Source: Cytophagales bacterium | GTDB lineage: Bacteria; Bacteroidota; Bacteroidia; Cytophagales; Spirosomataceae | Length of the DNA stretch: 64,000 bases | NCBI GenBank assembly: GCA_013298025.1 | Contig: JAAFJE010000001.1 | Location: 372,001-436,000, forward strand | Reading direction: 5' to 3' | Part shown: piece by piece, positions 33,057-42,289 of the stretch | How the letters are laid out: each line of letters starts with the position of its first letter | How positions within the stretch are numbered: the stretch's first letter is position 1 | Notes under the pieces: generated by a model | What the model saw: only the letters and a program-made list of their open reading frames with translations | Databases searched by the model: none | What the model was told of the DNA's origin: nothing | Position numbers and translations under genes: made by a program

Positions 33057-33491
33057 TTGTTTTTGGCGGTCAGATTATTGATAAACTGTTGTAAGTAGCA
33101 AGGTAAAATCATCTGTCATCAAAAAACCTTCTTATCTTTCCATGTTTAAATAGACAATAAAATACAATTATTTATAAAAATTTCAATATACAAATTTGTA
33201 TGTTTTTTTACAAAAAAGATAGGCAAGATTCAAAATAAATACGCATTTTCAATCATTTTGTTTCGTATCTATACTTGAATTTGCTATATCATAAAGAATT
33301 ATCACTTTTTTAGGCTTATGATACTATTTCATTAAAGGCTTCATAATGAATTTACATAAATAATATTTATTAAAAATATGAAAAATATAAATAAAAATAT
33401 ATGAATCAATTATACGAAATTTGCCAAAGAATCAAGCGTAAAGCAATAGCTCAATCGTTCTGATACCACATACAAAAAAGGAATAAGCACC
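33057..33491. other. AT-rich divergent intergenic region
   Basis: A 435-base gap between the divergent acyl-CoA dehydrogenase and tsaC genes. It is very AT-rich with many A/T runs. The only ordered element noticed is the palindrome at 33188-33201. No consensus promoter stands out on either strand. Confidence 0.55.
33188..33201. promoter_or_regulatory. Perfect 14-bp palindrome ATACAAATTTGTAT
   Basis: ATACAAATTTGTAT is self-complementary and lies about 130 bases upstream of the acyl-CoA dehydrogenase start. It could be a dimeric repressor (TetR or MarR type) operator, but AT-rich palindromes also arise by chance in such a region. Confidence 0.3.
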
Positions 33492-34475
33492 ATGTGTTCG
33501 ATTATTGATGATATAGAAATAGCTGCCGATTGGCTTTGTAAGGATGAAATTGTAGGCATTCCGACAGAAACGGTTTATGGCTTGGCTGGCAATATGTTTA
33601 GTGAGCAAGCGGTTAATAAAATTTTTACGGTAAAACAACGTCCTACTTTTAATCCTTTAATCGTCCATATTGCCAAAGGCGAGGCACTAAGCAGATTAGC
33701 CCATAGCATTCCAACACAGGCCTATCAATTGGCAGAAGCTTTTTGGCCTGGGCCTTTAACGCTGATTTTGCCCAAAAACCCAAGCGTATTGCCCCTCATT
33801 ACGGCCAATAAACCCACCGTTGCAGTACGAATGCCAGCCCATAGCTTGCTTCAAAACTTGCTAAATATCTTACCGTTTCCGTTGGTTGCTCCAAGTGCCA
33901 ATCCGTTTACACGCATTAGCCCAACTTCTGCTGGACAAGTGGCACAGTATTTTGATGGACAAATCCCTGCTGTACTAGAAGGAGGCAATTGTGAAAAAGG
34001 CATCGAATCGACCATTGTGGGCTTCGAGCAAGGGCAGGTTGTCATTTATAGGTTAGGGGCTATTCCTGTAGAAAAAATTGAAAGTATAGTAGGCAAGGTA
34101 AGCATTGCACAATTGTCGAAAAGCGTTCATATACCACAGGAAGGACTCATGGCACCGGGTATGTTTTACAAGCACTATGCCCCTACCACCACAGCACTTT
34201 GGGTTGATAACTTACAAGCATTTATCGAAGCACACCCACACAAACGTATTGGCGTGTTGAGTTTTCAAGAAACAGCACCCATAACAGGCATTACGCAGGA
34301 AGTGCTTTCGGCAATGGGCAATTTCGACGAAGCGAGTCATCGCTTGTATGCAGCACTCGACAGACTCGACAAAGCCCAGCTAGATTATATCATTACAACA
34401 GGCGTACCCGACCAACAATTAGGAAGGAGTATCAACGACCGCCTCTCAAGAGCTTTCAAGCGACAACATCAGTAA
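33492..34475 (+). CDS. tsaC: Threonylcarbamoyl-AMP synthase (Sua5 type)
   Basis: A 327-residue enzyme that makes L-threonylcarbamoyladenylate from threonine, bicarbonate and ATP, the first step of t6A37 tRNA modification. The YrdC domain fills residues about 10-195 (GIPTETVYGLAGN, KQRPTFNPLIVHI, FWPGPLTLIL, VAVRMPAH, APSANPFTRISPTSA, STIVGF). Residues about 210-327 are the Sua5 C-terminal domain (APGMFYKHYAPTT ... SRAF), so this is the longer Sua5/YwlC form rather than short TsaC. Confidence 0.94.
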   Translation: MCSIIDDIEIAADWLCKDEIVGIPTETVYGLAGNMFSEQAVNKIFTVKQRPTFNPLIVHIAKGEALSRLAHSIPTQAYQLAEAFWPGPLTLILPKNPSVLPLITANKPTVAVRMPAHSLLQNLLNILPFPLVAPSANPFTRISPTSAGQVAQYFDGQIPAVLEGGNCEKGIESTIVGFEQGQVVIYRLGAIPVEKIESIVGKVSIAQLSKSVHIPQEGLMAPGMFYKHYAPTTTALWVDNLQAFIEAHPHKRIGVLSFQETAPITGITQEVLSAMGNFDEASHRLYAALDRLDKAQLDYIITTGVPDQQLGRSINDRLSRAFKRQHQ

Positions 34476-34563
34476 AATTTCCCTATACATTCATTCCTTA
34501 GAAGGCATAAGTAAGCAATTGTGTACAATTGCTTACGACACCTTCCTTAACCAACTGTATCTT

Positions 34564-35526
34564 ATGAACTTAGATTTACTCATCGAAAACCTCACCAACC
34601 CTGCACTTTTATTTTTTGTGCTAGGTATTTTTGCCGTACAGGTAAAAAGTGATTTAGAAATTCCGAGCGGCTCGTCGAAATTTATTTCCTTGTATTTGCT
34701 CTTTTCTATTGGCTTCAAAGGAGGGCAAGAATTGTCGCATAGCCATTTCGATATGGAAATTATTTGGGCAATTCTTTTTGGTATTTTACTTGCTTGTGTT
34801 ATTCCGCTTTACACATTCTTTATTTTAAAGAAAAAATTAAGCGTCGAAAATGCGGGGGCTATCTGTGCGGCTTATGGCTCGGTCAGTGCCGTAACGTTTG
34901 TTACAGCCGTATCTTTCTTAGAAATGCAACAACAACATTTCAGTGGCTATATGGTAGCGGTGATGTCGGTCATGGAAGCTCCTTCTATCATTGTAGGTGT
35001 TGTACTCATCCGACTTTTCAGCCGTGACCAAGAATCTACTACACAAAGCCTAAAGCAATTGGTGATACATTCGCTTACCAACGGCAGCGTATTGTTGATT
35101 GTGGGTAGTTTGGTGATTGGTTTGTTGGCAAGCGAGCAACAAGCCCAAGGTATTAAACCTTTTACGACCGATATTTTCAAAGGATTTTTGGCGATATTCT
35201 TATTAGATATGGGTATTACGAGTGGGAAAAAGATTCACCATTTTTATGAAAGCGGTTGGTTTCCTTTGGTTTTCGCCTTGGTGATTCCGTTGGTTAATGG
35301 TTGTGGAGCGGCTTTGTTGAGCCAATTTATCACTACCGAAACAGGCAACCGTTTTATCTTTGCCATCTTGGCGGCCAGTGCTTCATATATTGCTGTACCA
35401 GCAGCCATGAAAATTGCCGTACCCAAGGCAAATCCGGGTTTGTTTTTACCTATGGCTTTGGCTGTCACTTTTCCGCTCAATATCACGATAGGGATGCCTC
35501 TGTATATGAGCATTATTAGTATGTAA
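34564..35526 (+). CDS. SbtA-family sodium-dependent bicarbonate permease
   Basis: A 320-residue membrane protein with about ten hydrophobic segments, starting MNLDLLIENLTNPALLFFVLG. The frame runs back to 34519, but the ATG at 34564 begins the family N-terminus. Conserved SbtA segments include SSKFISLYLLFSIGFKGG, CAAYGSVSAVTFVTA, FLLDMGITSGKK and ASASYIAVPAAMKIAVPKANPG. SbtA of cyanobacteria imports bicarbonate with sodium; in heterotrophs it may feed carboxylases. It follows tsaC by 88 bases (bicarbonate is a TsaC substrate, an appealing but unproven link). Confidence 0.88.
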   Translation: MNLDLLIENLTNPALLFFVLGIFAVQVKSDLEIPSGSSKFISLYLLFSIGFKGGQELSHSHFDMEIIWAILFGILLACVIPLYTFFILKKKLSVENAGAICAAYGSVSAVTFVTAVSFLEMQQQHFSGYMVAVMSVMEAPSIIVGVVLIRLFSRDQESTTQSLKQLVIHSLTNGSVLLIVGSLVIGLLASEQQAQGIKPFTTDIFKGFLAIFLLDMGITSGKKIHHFYESGWFPLVFALVIPLVNGCGAALLSQFITTETGNRFIFAILAASASYIAVPAAMKIAVPKANPGLFLPMALAVTFPLNITIGMPLYMSIISM

Positions 35527-35572
35527 AACGTTTGTCAGGTCGTAGCCAACCCCTACGACCTGACAAACGTTT
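35526..35572. terminator. Bidirectional terminator after sbtA-like gene
   Basis: Twenty-base perfect arms at 35526-35545 and 35553-35572 around a 7-base loop. It lies exactly between the convergent stops of the permease and the secreted unknown protein, overlapping both stop codons. Confidence 0.85.
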
Positions 35573-36506
35573 ATGCTGTTGGTACATCCAACAGATAACA
35601 ATAAAGTTTCTTATTGAATACATACACAAGATGTAATTTTCCCTTGATGTCAACCATTCTAAAGGTTGGGTCTCCTTCTATAAAGCGTAATGGATTAGTC
35701 TTGAGATTGGAGAAGTAATCTTTTAGTGGAATAGTCATTACATTTTCAAGGTGTTCATTTTGAGCTTTTCTTTTTTTAATGCTCAGTTTAGTAAAGTCAT
35801 AGTCAATACAATATACGTACTTCTCGTTTGAATAAGCTAAATAGCTTTCATTCTCATCATGTAAATAAAATGATTTTACCAGCGTATTGTTTAACGTATC
35901 ATAACGATACTCTGTGAGCCCCTCTGGTAGGTATGTCACCATTGATAATACGTTTTTTGAACTACGAAAAGAATTACCATCATACCCAATAACATCTTTT
36001 TTACTATAAAGGCGTTTACTTTTATCATAAACAATTAGCTCAATAAAACTTCTACCAGAATCGACCCTTATAGGTGTGAGAATAGGAAGTACAACTAAAG
36101 GATATTTCTCATTTAGTAAAACAACGTGTCGAATAGTAACATTAAATTTTAAAGAACTCGTCAATTTGTTTTTATCCATGAAATAAACCTTTCTTAAGTC
36201 AGAAATGATACTCTTATTGGTATTTTTAAACAAAATTTCAAAAGGTTCATAATTTTCCCCTTTTATTGCAAACGTATTGTCAATACTTTCTTTTTTGGTT
36301 GAATAATTATACACAGCCCATTGTGCATCATCGTTAAATGCCATTAGTTTGTCCTCAAAAATATTAAATTGGTAAGGACTGTATAAAGTTTTAAAATATT
36401 TGGAGGAAGCCAAATCCAACACAAATAATGGCTGCTTTTTTTGTGCCAGCAAAGGTGTTGTAGTGCTTAAAATGGTTATTACTAAACCAAAAAAGATTTT
36501 TTTCAT
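35571..36506 (-). CDS. Secreted protein of unknown function
   Basis: A 311-residue protein with signal peptide MKKIFFGLVITILSTTTPLLAQ. I recognise no family. The mature part is rich in aromatic residues and short beta strands (NIFEDKLMAFNDDAQWAVYNYS, PLVVLPILTPIRV, YVYCIDYDFTKLSI), which might form a beta-propeller-like fold of about six repeats, with YVFNKKLYCYLL at the end. Base composition is more AT-rich than the catabolic genes, like the RloA/RloB genes just upstream on the same strand but separated from them by a terminator. Confidence 0.6.
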   Translation of the reverse strand: MKKIFFGLVITILSTTTPLLAQKKQPLFVLDLASSKYFKTLYSPYQFNIFEDKLMAFNDDAQWAVYNYSTKKESIDNTFAIKGENYEPFEILFKNTNKSIISDLRKVYFMDKNKLTSSLKFNVTIRHVVLLNEKYPLVVLPILTPIRVDSGRSFIELIVYDKSKRLYSKKDVIGYDGNSFRSSKNVLSMVTYLPEGLTEYRYDTLNNTLVKSFYLHDENESYLAYSNEKYVYCIDYDFTKLSIKKRKAQNEHLENVMTIPLKDYFSNLKTNPLRFIEGDPTFRMVDIKGKLHLVYVFNKKLYCYLLDVPTA

Positions 36507-36583
36507 GAGGCTGTCGATTAGAGATGGAAACTATTAAAAACGTACTATTCACAAGGTTACAAAGAAAAGGGGTAATAACCAAG

Positions 36584-36642
36584 CACACCCGAAGAAATAA
36601 AAGCCTGTAGATTTGTTCAGTGCTTTTATTTCTTCGGGTGTG
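36584..36642. terminator. Hairpin terminator downstream of rloB
   Basis: Twenty-one-base perfect arms at 36584-36604 and 36622-36642 around a 17-base loop (core ACACCCGAAGAAATAAAAG). It separates the RloA/RloB pair from the secreted unknown gene. Confidence 0.8.
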
Positions 36643-36713
36643 TGTGTTCTTACAGAACTTGATTGATTGTCTAACCTTATTTTTACCAATACAGTGATAG
36701 AAAGTAGGCTTTT

Positions 36714-37355
36714 TTAGACATCAATGATAGATTTTAGTTCGTCGGACTCAAATAAAAACTGCATTTGGGACATGGCTGTTTGGGGATTATCTAAGTCGAA
36801 TGCCTTCAGCTTTTTTGCATTTGCTATAGCTGTTTTCAGGTTAGGTTTTAATTTTAAGTAAATATCGTTGTCTTGCTTGGTAAAATACTTACTTGTTTTT
36901 TCATAATCGGGTAAATGTTTTTTCAACTGTTTAAGGGCCGATTCACAGTCGTCAAAATACCTCCCTGTGGATTCAAAATGAAGTAATAGCCAAAATTCCA
37001 AGCAGGGGTTATTGATAATTACCACAACATTTTTGTACTTTTTTGCTAATTGGGTTATGTATCTCTTCAATTCTTGCGAAGCCGTTTCTGTACCTTTTTT
37101 AGCCGATGCCGTTTCACTATTGATAACATCATAATCAACAATCCAAAAAACTTTATCATAGTGTTTTGACTGTTCCGTAACTTTCTCAAATTGCTCCTTG
37201 AGTTTCTTTTTTTGAGGGATTTCTGGTTTTAAATCAACGTTAATTCCTTTTTCATTCCTCCTTAACATCTGGAAATACCAAGATTCACAATCTCCATCAA
37301 CGACGATTGCAAACTTAATCTTATTGGCAAAAGGAATGGTTCTATTTTTTCTCAT
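36714..37355 (-). CDS. rloB: RloB-family protein, probable effector of an ATPase-linked defence pair
   Basis: A 213-residue protein of the RloB family (PF13707). The N-terminus has FAIVVDGDCESWYF (Asp20, Asp22, Glu24), then VFWIVDYDVI (Asp74, Asp76) and the family hallmark NNPCLEFWLLLHFE (about 113-126). The spacing of an acidic Gly-containing strand and a later DxD strand recalls TOPRIM nucleases such as OLD and AriB, so a nuclease role is plausible (inference). Its start overlaps the end of the rloA gene by 14 bases, so the pair is translationally coupled. Rlo genes were first seen inside Campylobacter type I restriction loci. Confidence 0.82.
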   Translation of the reverse strand: MRKNRTIPFANKIKFAIVVDGDCESWYFQMLRRNEKGINVDLKPEIPQKKKLKEQFEKVTEQSKHYDKVFWIVDYDVINSETASAKKGTETASQELKRYITQLAKKYKNVVVIINNPCLEFWLLLHFESTGRYFDDCESALKQLKKHLPDYEKTSKYFTKQDNDIYLKLKPNLKTAIANAKKLKAFDLDNPQTAMSQMQFLFESDELKSIIDV

Positions 37356-38652
37356 CGTTTATATCCACATAATAATCACCCAAGTTAGGAACGCCACCCA
37401 GTTTACCAATTTTATAAGCATTATAAACATTACTCGTATCTCTGATGGTTTTGCTATCAAAATCTGAAAGAGCATACAGTTCCGTAGCTCTGAGCTTATC
37501 TTTGTCTGTAAACCAAATCACATCATTTCTAAAAATGTCTTTATTAGTGAGCATTTCTCTATTATGTGTAGTAGCTATGATTTGAGAGTGTTTTGAATTG
37601 ACCAAAAAAGATAAGATAAAATGAGTAAACAAATCTGGGTGTAACGAAGACTCCAATTCATCTATGGGGAAAATAATTGAGTCCTTAATCAACATACTCA
37701 AAAGCCCCGAAAAGCTGTAGTATCTTTTTGTACCTTGAGACTCGAACTCGAAAGGTATGCTGTATGTCATCTTGCCAACCGTATATTCCAATGCTATACT
37801 AATGGTAGTGACCTTCCCTTTATTCTTTATTTCTTCAAGCTTATCAGTGTGTGTATTTACTTGTTTTTCAAGAAATTCAAGCAGACCATTAGGAATCTCT
37901 TCTTCTTCCTCATTTATCAAAATATCTGAAATATTGAAGTCTGCTTTTTTGAGTATCTCAACAACTGATTTCTTATCTATATCAGCTTCGTTTATGGCAG
38001 AAGTGACATAACCTTCCAGCTTTGTTTCAGACTCAATCAGTGGTTTTAAATAATTTGAAAACCACGCTGAAACTTCTCTAAGCTCTTTGAAATCAATATT
38101 AGTCTTTAGAAAGCCTCCCAATACAGTTGTATTCCAAATTGTATTTGCTTCTAAAGCTTTTTCAGAAGATTTGTCTTTTTTAATTTTGCTTCCAAAAGTA
38201 ATTTCGGTAAACTGATTATCCAGGTTTGTCACTCTACTGAATATTTTCGCTTTGTTCGGATTATAATAATTCAATTCCTCACATATAATTGCTTTTTTGT
38301 TGAACTCTACCTCATAATAATATCTTATACCATGCTGGATAAAATCTATGGATATTATCGAATTTTGCGTAGGTGAGAAAGAATCAAAAAGGAAGGGTTC
38401 ATATTGCAATAATGCTGTCTTTTTTTCAGCAGGTTCTAAGACAAGGTCTCTGAGAAAAGCTAATGCTCTGAGTACGGTTGTTTTGCCAGAAGCATTAGCT
38501 CCATAAATCAGGGCTAGTTTAAGAAGCCTTAGTCCTTTTATTGGCTCTGTTATATAGAAATCCTCAAGGTGAGTAGATTTTGTCGCCTCGAAAGATAGCG
38601 TTTGCTTATCCTTGATTGAGCCAAAGTTTTTTATACTAAAATTTACAATCAT
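37342..38652 (-). CDS. rloA: RloA-like AAA (ABC-type) ATPase of a defence pair
   Basis: A 436-residue AAA15/AAA21-type ATPase starting MIVNFSIKNFGSIKDKQTLSFEA, the SMC-like N-terminus of OLD/RecF-related proteins. Walker A is GANASGKTT (51-59), Walker B and D-loop are IFPIDELESSLHPDL (about 327-341) and the H-loop is IIATTHNREM (about 356-365). A coiled or helical insert of about 150 residues lies between them. The architecture is that of ATPase sensors in phage-defence pairs (RloA/RloB, PARIS AriA/AriB, OLD/Gabija-like). It is first in the two-gene operon. Confidence 0.85.
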   Translation of the reverse strand: MIVNFSIKNFGSIKDKQTLSFEATKSTHLEDFYITEPIKGLRLLKLALIYGANASGKTTVLRALAFLRDLVLEPAEKKTALLQYEPFLFDSFSPTQNSIISIDFIQHGIRYYYEVEFNKKAIICEELNYYNPNKAKIFSRVTNLDNQFTEITFGSKIKKDKSSEKALEANTIWNTTVLGGFLKTNIDFKELREVSAWFSNYLKPLIESETKLEGYVTSAINEADIDKKSVVEILKKADFNISDILINEEEEEIPNGLLEFLEKQVNTHTDKLEEIKNKGKVTTISIALEYTVGKMTYSIPFEFESQGTKRYYSFSGLLSMLIKDSIIFPIDELESSLHPDLFTHFILSFLVNSKHSQIIATTHNREMLTNKDIFRNDVIWFTDKDKLRATELYALSDFDSKTIRDTSNVYNAYKIGKLGGVPNLGDYYVDINDEKK

Positions 38653-38937
38653 TTTAAGCTTGATTTATGTAATTCACTTACAAAATAAGGCACAAAAGTC
38701 GAAAATTTTAATAATATTTATTATTTTTTGCAAACACCTTAGTACAAGGTGATAAGCAAGTGTTTATTAGCGTATGTTGTAATAAACCCAAGTGCTATTT
38801 TACTTTCAAGTACATTGGTTAGCCCTTTTACCTAAATAAAATCGTATAAACCAAAACTTTGTGGCTTTACTTCATGCTACTGCTCAAGCGAAGTACTCCT
38901 CAAAAACATGAGGAATACTTCGCTCAAAGAGCAAAAA
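38653..38937. other. Intergenic region upstream of the RloA/RloB pair
   Basis: A 285-base gap, AT-rich on the left, with the tricorn gene terminator on the right. No consensus promoter for rloA was found, which could mean a weak or regulated promoter. Confidence 0.5.
38887..38924 (-). terminator. Hairpin after the tricorn-like protease gene
   Basis: AGCGAAGTACTCCTCA (38887-38902) pairs with TGAGGAATACTTCGCT (38909-38924) with one G-U-type mismatch and a 6-base loop, 14 bases past the stop of the protease gene. Confidence 0.7.
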
Positions 38938-41900
38938 CTACTGTCCATCAATTTGTTTGAGCAGGGTTTCTACGGCAACTTTGAGTTGCTCGTCTGTGCC
39001 TTTGGCAATCCAATCGGGGGTATTTGCCACTATCACATCTGGAATGGCTGGGCCTAATTCTTGGTTTTTATCGGTTGTTTTGGTAAACCATCCTCTGCCA
39101 GGCAAACGCACAAACGAGCCATCCATCAAGGTTTTTCCACCTGTAGAAATAACCGAACCATTGGTGGGTTGTCCGACCAACTTGCCGATGCCCAAGCTTT
39201 TATAGGCATGAGAAAAGATTTCGGCATTGGAGTAGCTTCCTTCGTTGCACAAAGCGATAGAGGGCTTGGTCCAAGCAGCATATACGAGGCGTTCGCCAAT
39301 AGGATAATAGGCTTTAAATTTGAGTTTGTCTTTTTCCAAATTGTCACTTGCCCCCCGTGGAATGGTATAAGCGTGTTGTTTATAATTCAGAATAGTCATC
39401 AAATAATCGGTGGTAGAGCCTCCGCCGTTGTAGCGTACATCTATCACAATGCCTTCTTTGCCATAACCTGCTGCCATGAACTCTCGCTCAACTACCTCAA
39501 AACTAGGAAAATCCATGCCTTTGATATGGATATACCCCAAGCGACCTTTAGAATACTGCTCAACCATTTTCTTACGATTACCAACCCATTCTTCGTATAA
39601 ATTATTGGCAATACTACTGCTCAACCGCAGTACTACTTCTCTGGTTTTTCCCGAAGGTTCTTGTACTTCTATCAGTACTTTTTCGTTGGCTAGGCCATTG
39701 AGTGAGGCGTAAAAATTATCCATTTCTTGCACTTTCTGCCCATTGATGGCAAGGATAATTTCTCCTTCTTTAATGATACTTTTACTTTTATCTACAGGTG
39801 TTTCAGGCACAACATGGCTTACCTTCATACCTGTAGCTGTTGGTTGCAATTCTGCCCCTAGCATACCTGTCATTTCCTTTTGCGTTTCGGCTCTGTCAGG
39901 TGCGGTAAGCCCTGTATGGCTCGAATTGAGTTCGCCCAATAGGAGGTTGAACATATCTCTAAAATCGTTGGAAGTACTAGCAGCAATACAACGGGCTTGG
40001 TATTTATCGTGGAGGGCTTTCCAGTTGTATCCATGAAATTGGGGGTCATAAAAGCCATCTCTGATAGCACGCCAAGCTTCTTCAAAAATTTGTGTTCGCT
40101 CGGCTACGTAGTCTATTTTCATTTTAGCCGAGAATGGTAAAACTTCTGTACTGGCAGCCTTGGTATCGAGCCTCGAAAGCCCACCTCCTGTACGTACATA
40201 ATACAGATATTTACCTTCTTTGTCGAAAGCAAGGTCGCTTGGATTGCTTCCGCCCTTGGTGAGTTCTTTGAGGTCTTTACCGTCCCATTTAATGCTGTAT
40301 AAATCTTTGCCTTTGGCACTACTGCTGTTGGTTGTATAATAAAATGTTTCGCCGTCTTTGCTTATCACAAATGCCGACTCGTTGCCCGGAAAGTTGGTTA
40401 CTTGTACCACTCGCTCGTGGATATTTTCAGCATCTATTTGTAAAGCTTTGCTTTTTTCTTTTTTGTTGTCAGATGCCTTTTCTTGCCAATCTTGTGCCTC
40501 TTTTTCCCAATCTTCTTTTTTCAACCAAACAAACCAAATATCTTCACTGCGTGCCGCACTTCGCTCAGAGATAAAGCCTAATTTAGAGCCATCGGCCGAC
40601 CAAAACGGGCGACCGTCTGAACGGGGGTGCATTGATACGTTTATGGGTTTAGCACTGTTGTCGGCCGCTTGGATAAATACGTCTTCGTTGAAATACAAAT
40701 CGGTTAGGCTATAAGCTAAATACTTATTGTCGGGACTCCACGCCACATCGCTGGGGGCGTTCCATCCACTGTGTAAGATTTTTTCATTGCTCAATTTGCC
40801 ATCGGGGGCAATGTCGGCAACTACCAACGTACCTCTGCCACGGATATACGCTATTTTTTTAGCATCGCCCGACACCACGGGGTTTTTCTCGTCTTCCGCA
40901 CTTTGGGTAAGTGCTACGACCTTAGTTTTAAGGGTTTTGAATAAATTTGGCTCGTTGGCATCTGTTGAACGCACAGCGTATAAATCGAAATTGCCGTTTG
41001 CTCTGTCGCTCGTAAACAACAACGTGCTATCGTTCAGCCACGTAGGAGCATTATCCCGATAAGGATGTTGTGAAACATTGACACTGCGGGCGTTTTCTTT
41101 GTCTGCTTCTTTGACAAAAATCTCGCCTCTCACAGCCAGTGCCAAAGATTTTCCATTGGGCGATACAGCGTATTGGTCTAATCCAGCCACAAAACTTTTT
41201 TGTTCTATCGCATCAAAACGCTCATCAGCCTGTATCGTCACGGGTATTTTTTGGGTATTTCCTGTGGTAATTTTATATAAAAATAAATCCATTTCTTTTT
41301 CAAAAACAATCGTTTGCCCATCGGCCGAAATGCCAAAATGCCGTATTGATTCGTCTTTGAAATGCGTCAATTGCTTGGGTGTTCCTTCGGCTTTACCAGT
41401 AGTCCCAATTTTTAGTTGATACAAATTATACACTCCCGAATGGCTACTCAAAAAGTACAACAAACCATTATTGCCCCATTGTGGTAAAATATCGTTGGTG
41501 TCGAAAAGAGGCAATTGTTGATACGTTTTTTGTTGGGTATCGTACAACCAAATTTCTCGGTTAGAACTTCCTTTATATGCTTGTCGAGCCACAGGGTTGA
41601 TGTCGCCACGCACAAACGCCAAGAAACGACCGTCAGGCGAAAGTACAGGGTCGAAGCCCACGGCATCGAGCATACGGCTTTCCGTGCCACCATTTGGACT
41701 AACGCTATAGACTTCCAAAGGGCGTTCTATTTGCCTAAATTCTCTGCTTGTCGAAAACAAAATTTTATCGGCTTGCGTCCAGCTTGCCACGTTGTCGGCA
41801 TTAGAATAAAACGTAAGGCGTTTGGGCGTACCACCCTTGCTTGGCACAACAAACACATCGTTGTTTCCAAAACGGCTGCCCGAAAAAGCAATTTGCTTGC

Positions 41901-42120
41901 CATCGGGACTAAACACAGGATTTCCCTCATAAGCCTCGTGAATCGTCAATCTGGTAGCATTGCCCCCCAAGCTCGGAACTGTCCAAATATCACCTTGATA
42001 AGAAAACGCCACCATTGAACCATCTTGGTTGATACTGGGCTGTCGTAGTAATACCTGTTGTGCGTCGGCGGTAGAACACCATAAGCCACAGCAAAGGGCT
42101 AGTAAAGATTTTTTTAGCAT
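38938..42120 (-). CDS. Tricorn-like S41 protease with beta-propeller and PDZ domain
   Basis: A 1060-residue exported protein, signal peptide MLKKSLLALCCGLWCSTADAQ. Residues about 25-330 and 330-650 contain WD40-like/TolB propeller repeats (SPDGKQIAFSGSRFGNND, SPDNKYLAYSL, SADGSKLGFISE). A core helical domain (EEAWRAIRDGFYDPQFHGYNWK) precedes a PDZ domain (IIKEGEIILAINGQKVQEM) and a C-terminal S41 peptidase; the nucleophile is in CNEGSYSNAEIFS (about residue 985) and the downstream FTKTTDKNQELGPAIPDV fits. It degrades peptides in the periplasm. It is the size of archaeal tricorn (about 1070). Promoter candidate at 42187-42219. Confidence 0.93.
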   Translation of the reverse strand: MLKKSLLALCCGLWCSTADAQQVLLRQPSINQDGSMVAFSYQGDIWTVPSLGGNATRLTIHEAYEGNPVFSPDGKQIAFSGSRFGNNDVFVVPSKGGTPKRLTFYSNADNVASWTQADKILFSTSREFRQIERPLEVYSVSPNGGTESRMLDAVGFDPVLSPDGRFLAFVRGDINPVARQAYKGSSNREIWLYDTQQKTYQQLPLFDTNDILPQWGNNGLLYFLSSHSGVYNLYQLKIGTTGKAEGTPKQLTHFKDESIRHFGISADGQTIVFEKEMDLFLYKITTGNTQKIPVTIQADERFDAIEQKSFVAGLDQYAVSPNGKSLALAVRGEIFVKEADKENARSVNVSQHPYRDNAPTWLNDSTLLFTSDRANGNFDLYAVRSTDANEPNLFKTLKTKVVALTQSAEDEKNPVVSGDAKKIAYIRGRGTLVVADIAPDGKLSNEKILHSGWNAPSDVAWSPDNKYLAYSLTDLYFNEDVFIQAADNSAKPINVSMHPRSDGRPFWSADGSKLGFISERSAARSEDIWFVWLKKEDWEKEAQDWQEKASDNKKEKSKALQIDAENIHERVVQVTNFPGNESAFVISKDGETFYYTTNSSSAKGKDLYSIKWDGKDLKELTKGGSNPSDLAFDKEGKYLYYVRTGGGLSRLDTKAASTEVLPFSAKMKIDYVAERTQIFEEAWRAIRDGFYDPQFHGYNWKALHDKYQARCIAASTSNDFRDMFNLLLGELNSSHTGLTAPDRAETQKEMTGMLGAELQPTATGMKVSHVVPETPVDKSKSIIKEGEIILAINGQKVQEMDNFYASLNGLANEKVLIEVQEPSGKTREVVLRLSSSIANNLYEEWVGNRKKMVEQYSKGRLGYIHIKGMDFPSFEVVEREFMAAGYGKEGIVIDVRYNGGGSTTDYLMTILNYKQHAYTIPRGASDNLEKDKLKFKAYYPIGERLVYAAWTKPSIALCNEGSYSNAEIFSHAYKSLGIGKLVGQPTNGSVISTGGKTLMDGSFVRLPGRGWFTKTTDKNQELGPAIPDVIVANTPDWIAKGTDEQLKVAVETLLKQIDGQ

Positions 42121-42186
42121 GTTGTGAAGTAGTAATGTTAAATATGCGGATAAAGGATATACAGCAAATCATTTAAACAAAATCAC

Positions 42187-42219
42187 CAAAAATAGGAGAA
42201 TTTCTATTTTTTACACAAA
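42187..42219 (-). promoter_or_regulatory. Candidate promoter of the tricorn-like gene
   Basis: On the reverse strand TTTG (42219-42216), a 21-base spacer and TATTTTTG (42194-42187) match the Bacteroidota promoter pattern, 67 bases before the start at 42120. Confidence 0.5.
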
Positions 42220-42289
42220 AAAGCATTTAAAAAGATAGGAAAAATTTATTTCGGGCTAAAACACTTTTTCTTTTTTACAGCTAGAGTGT

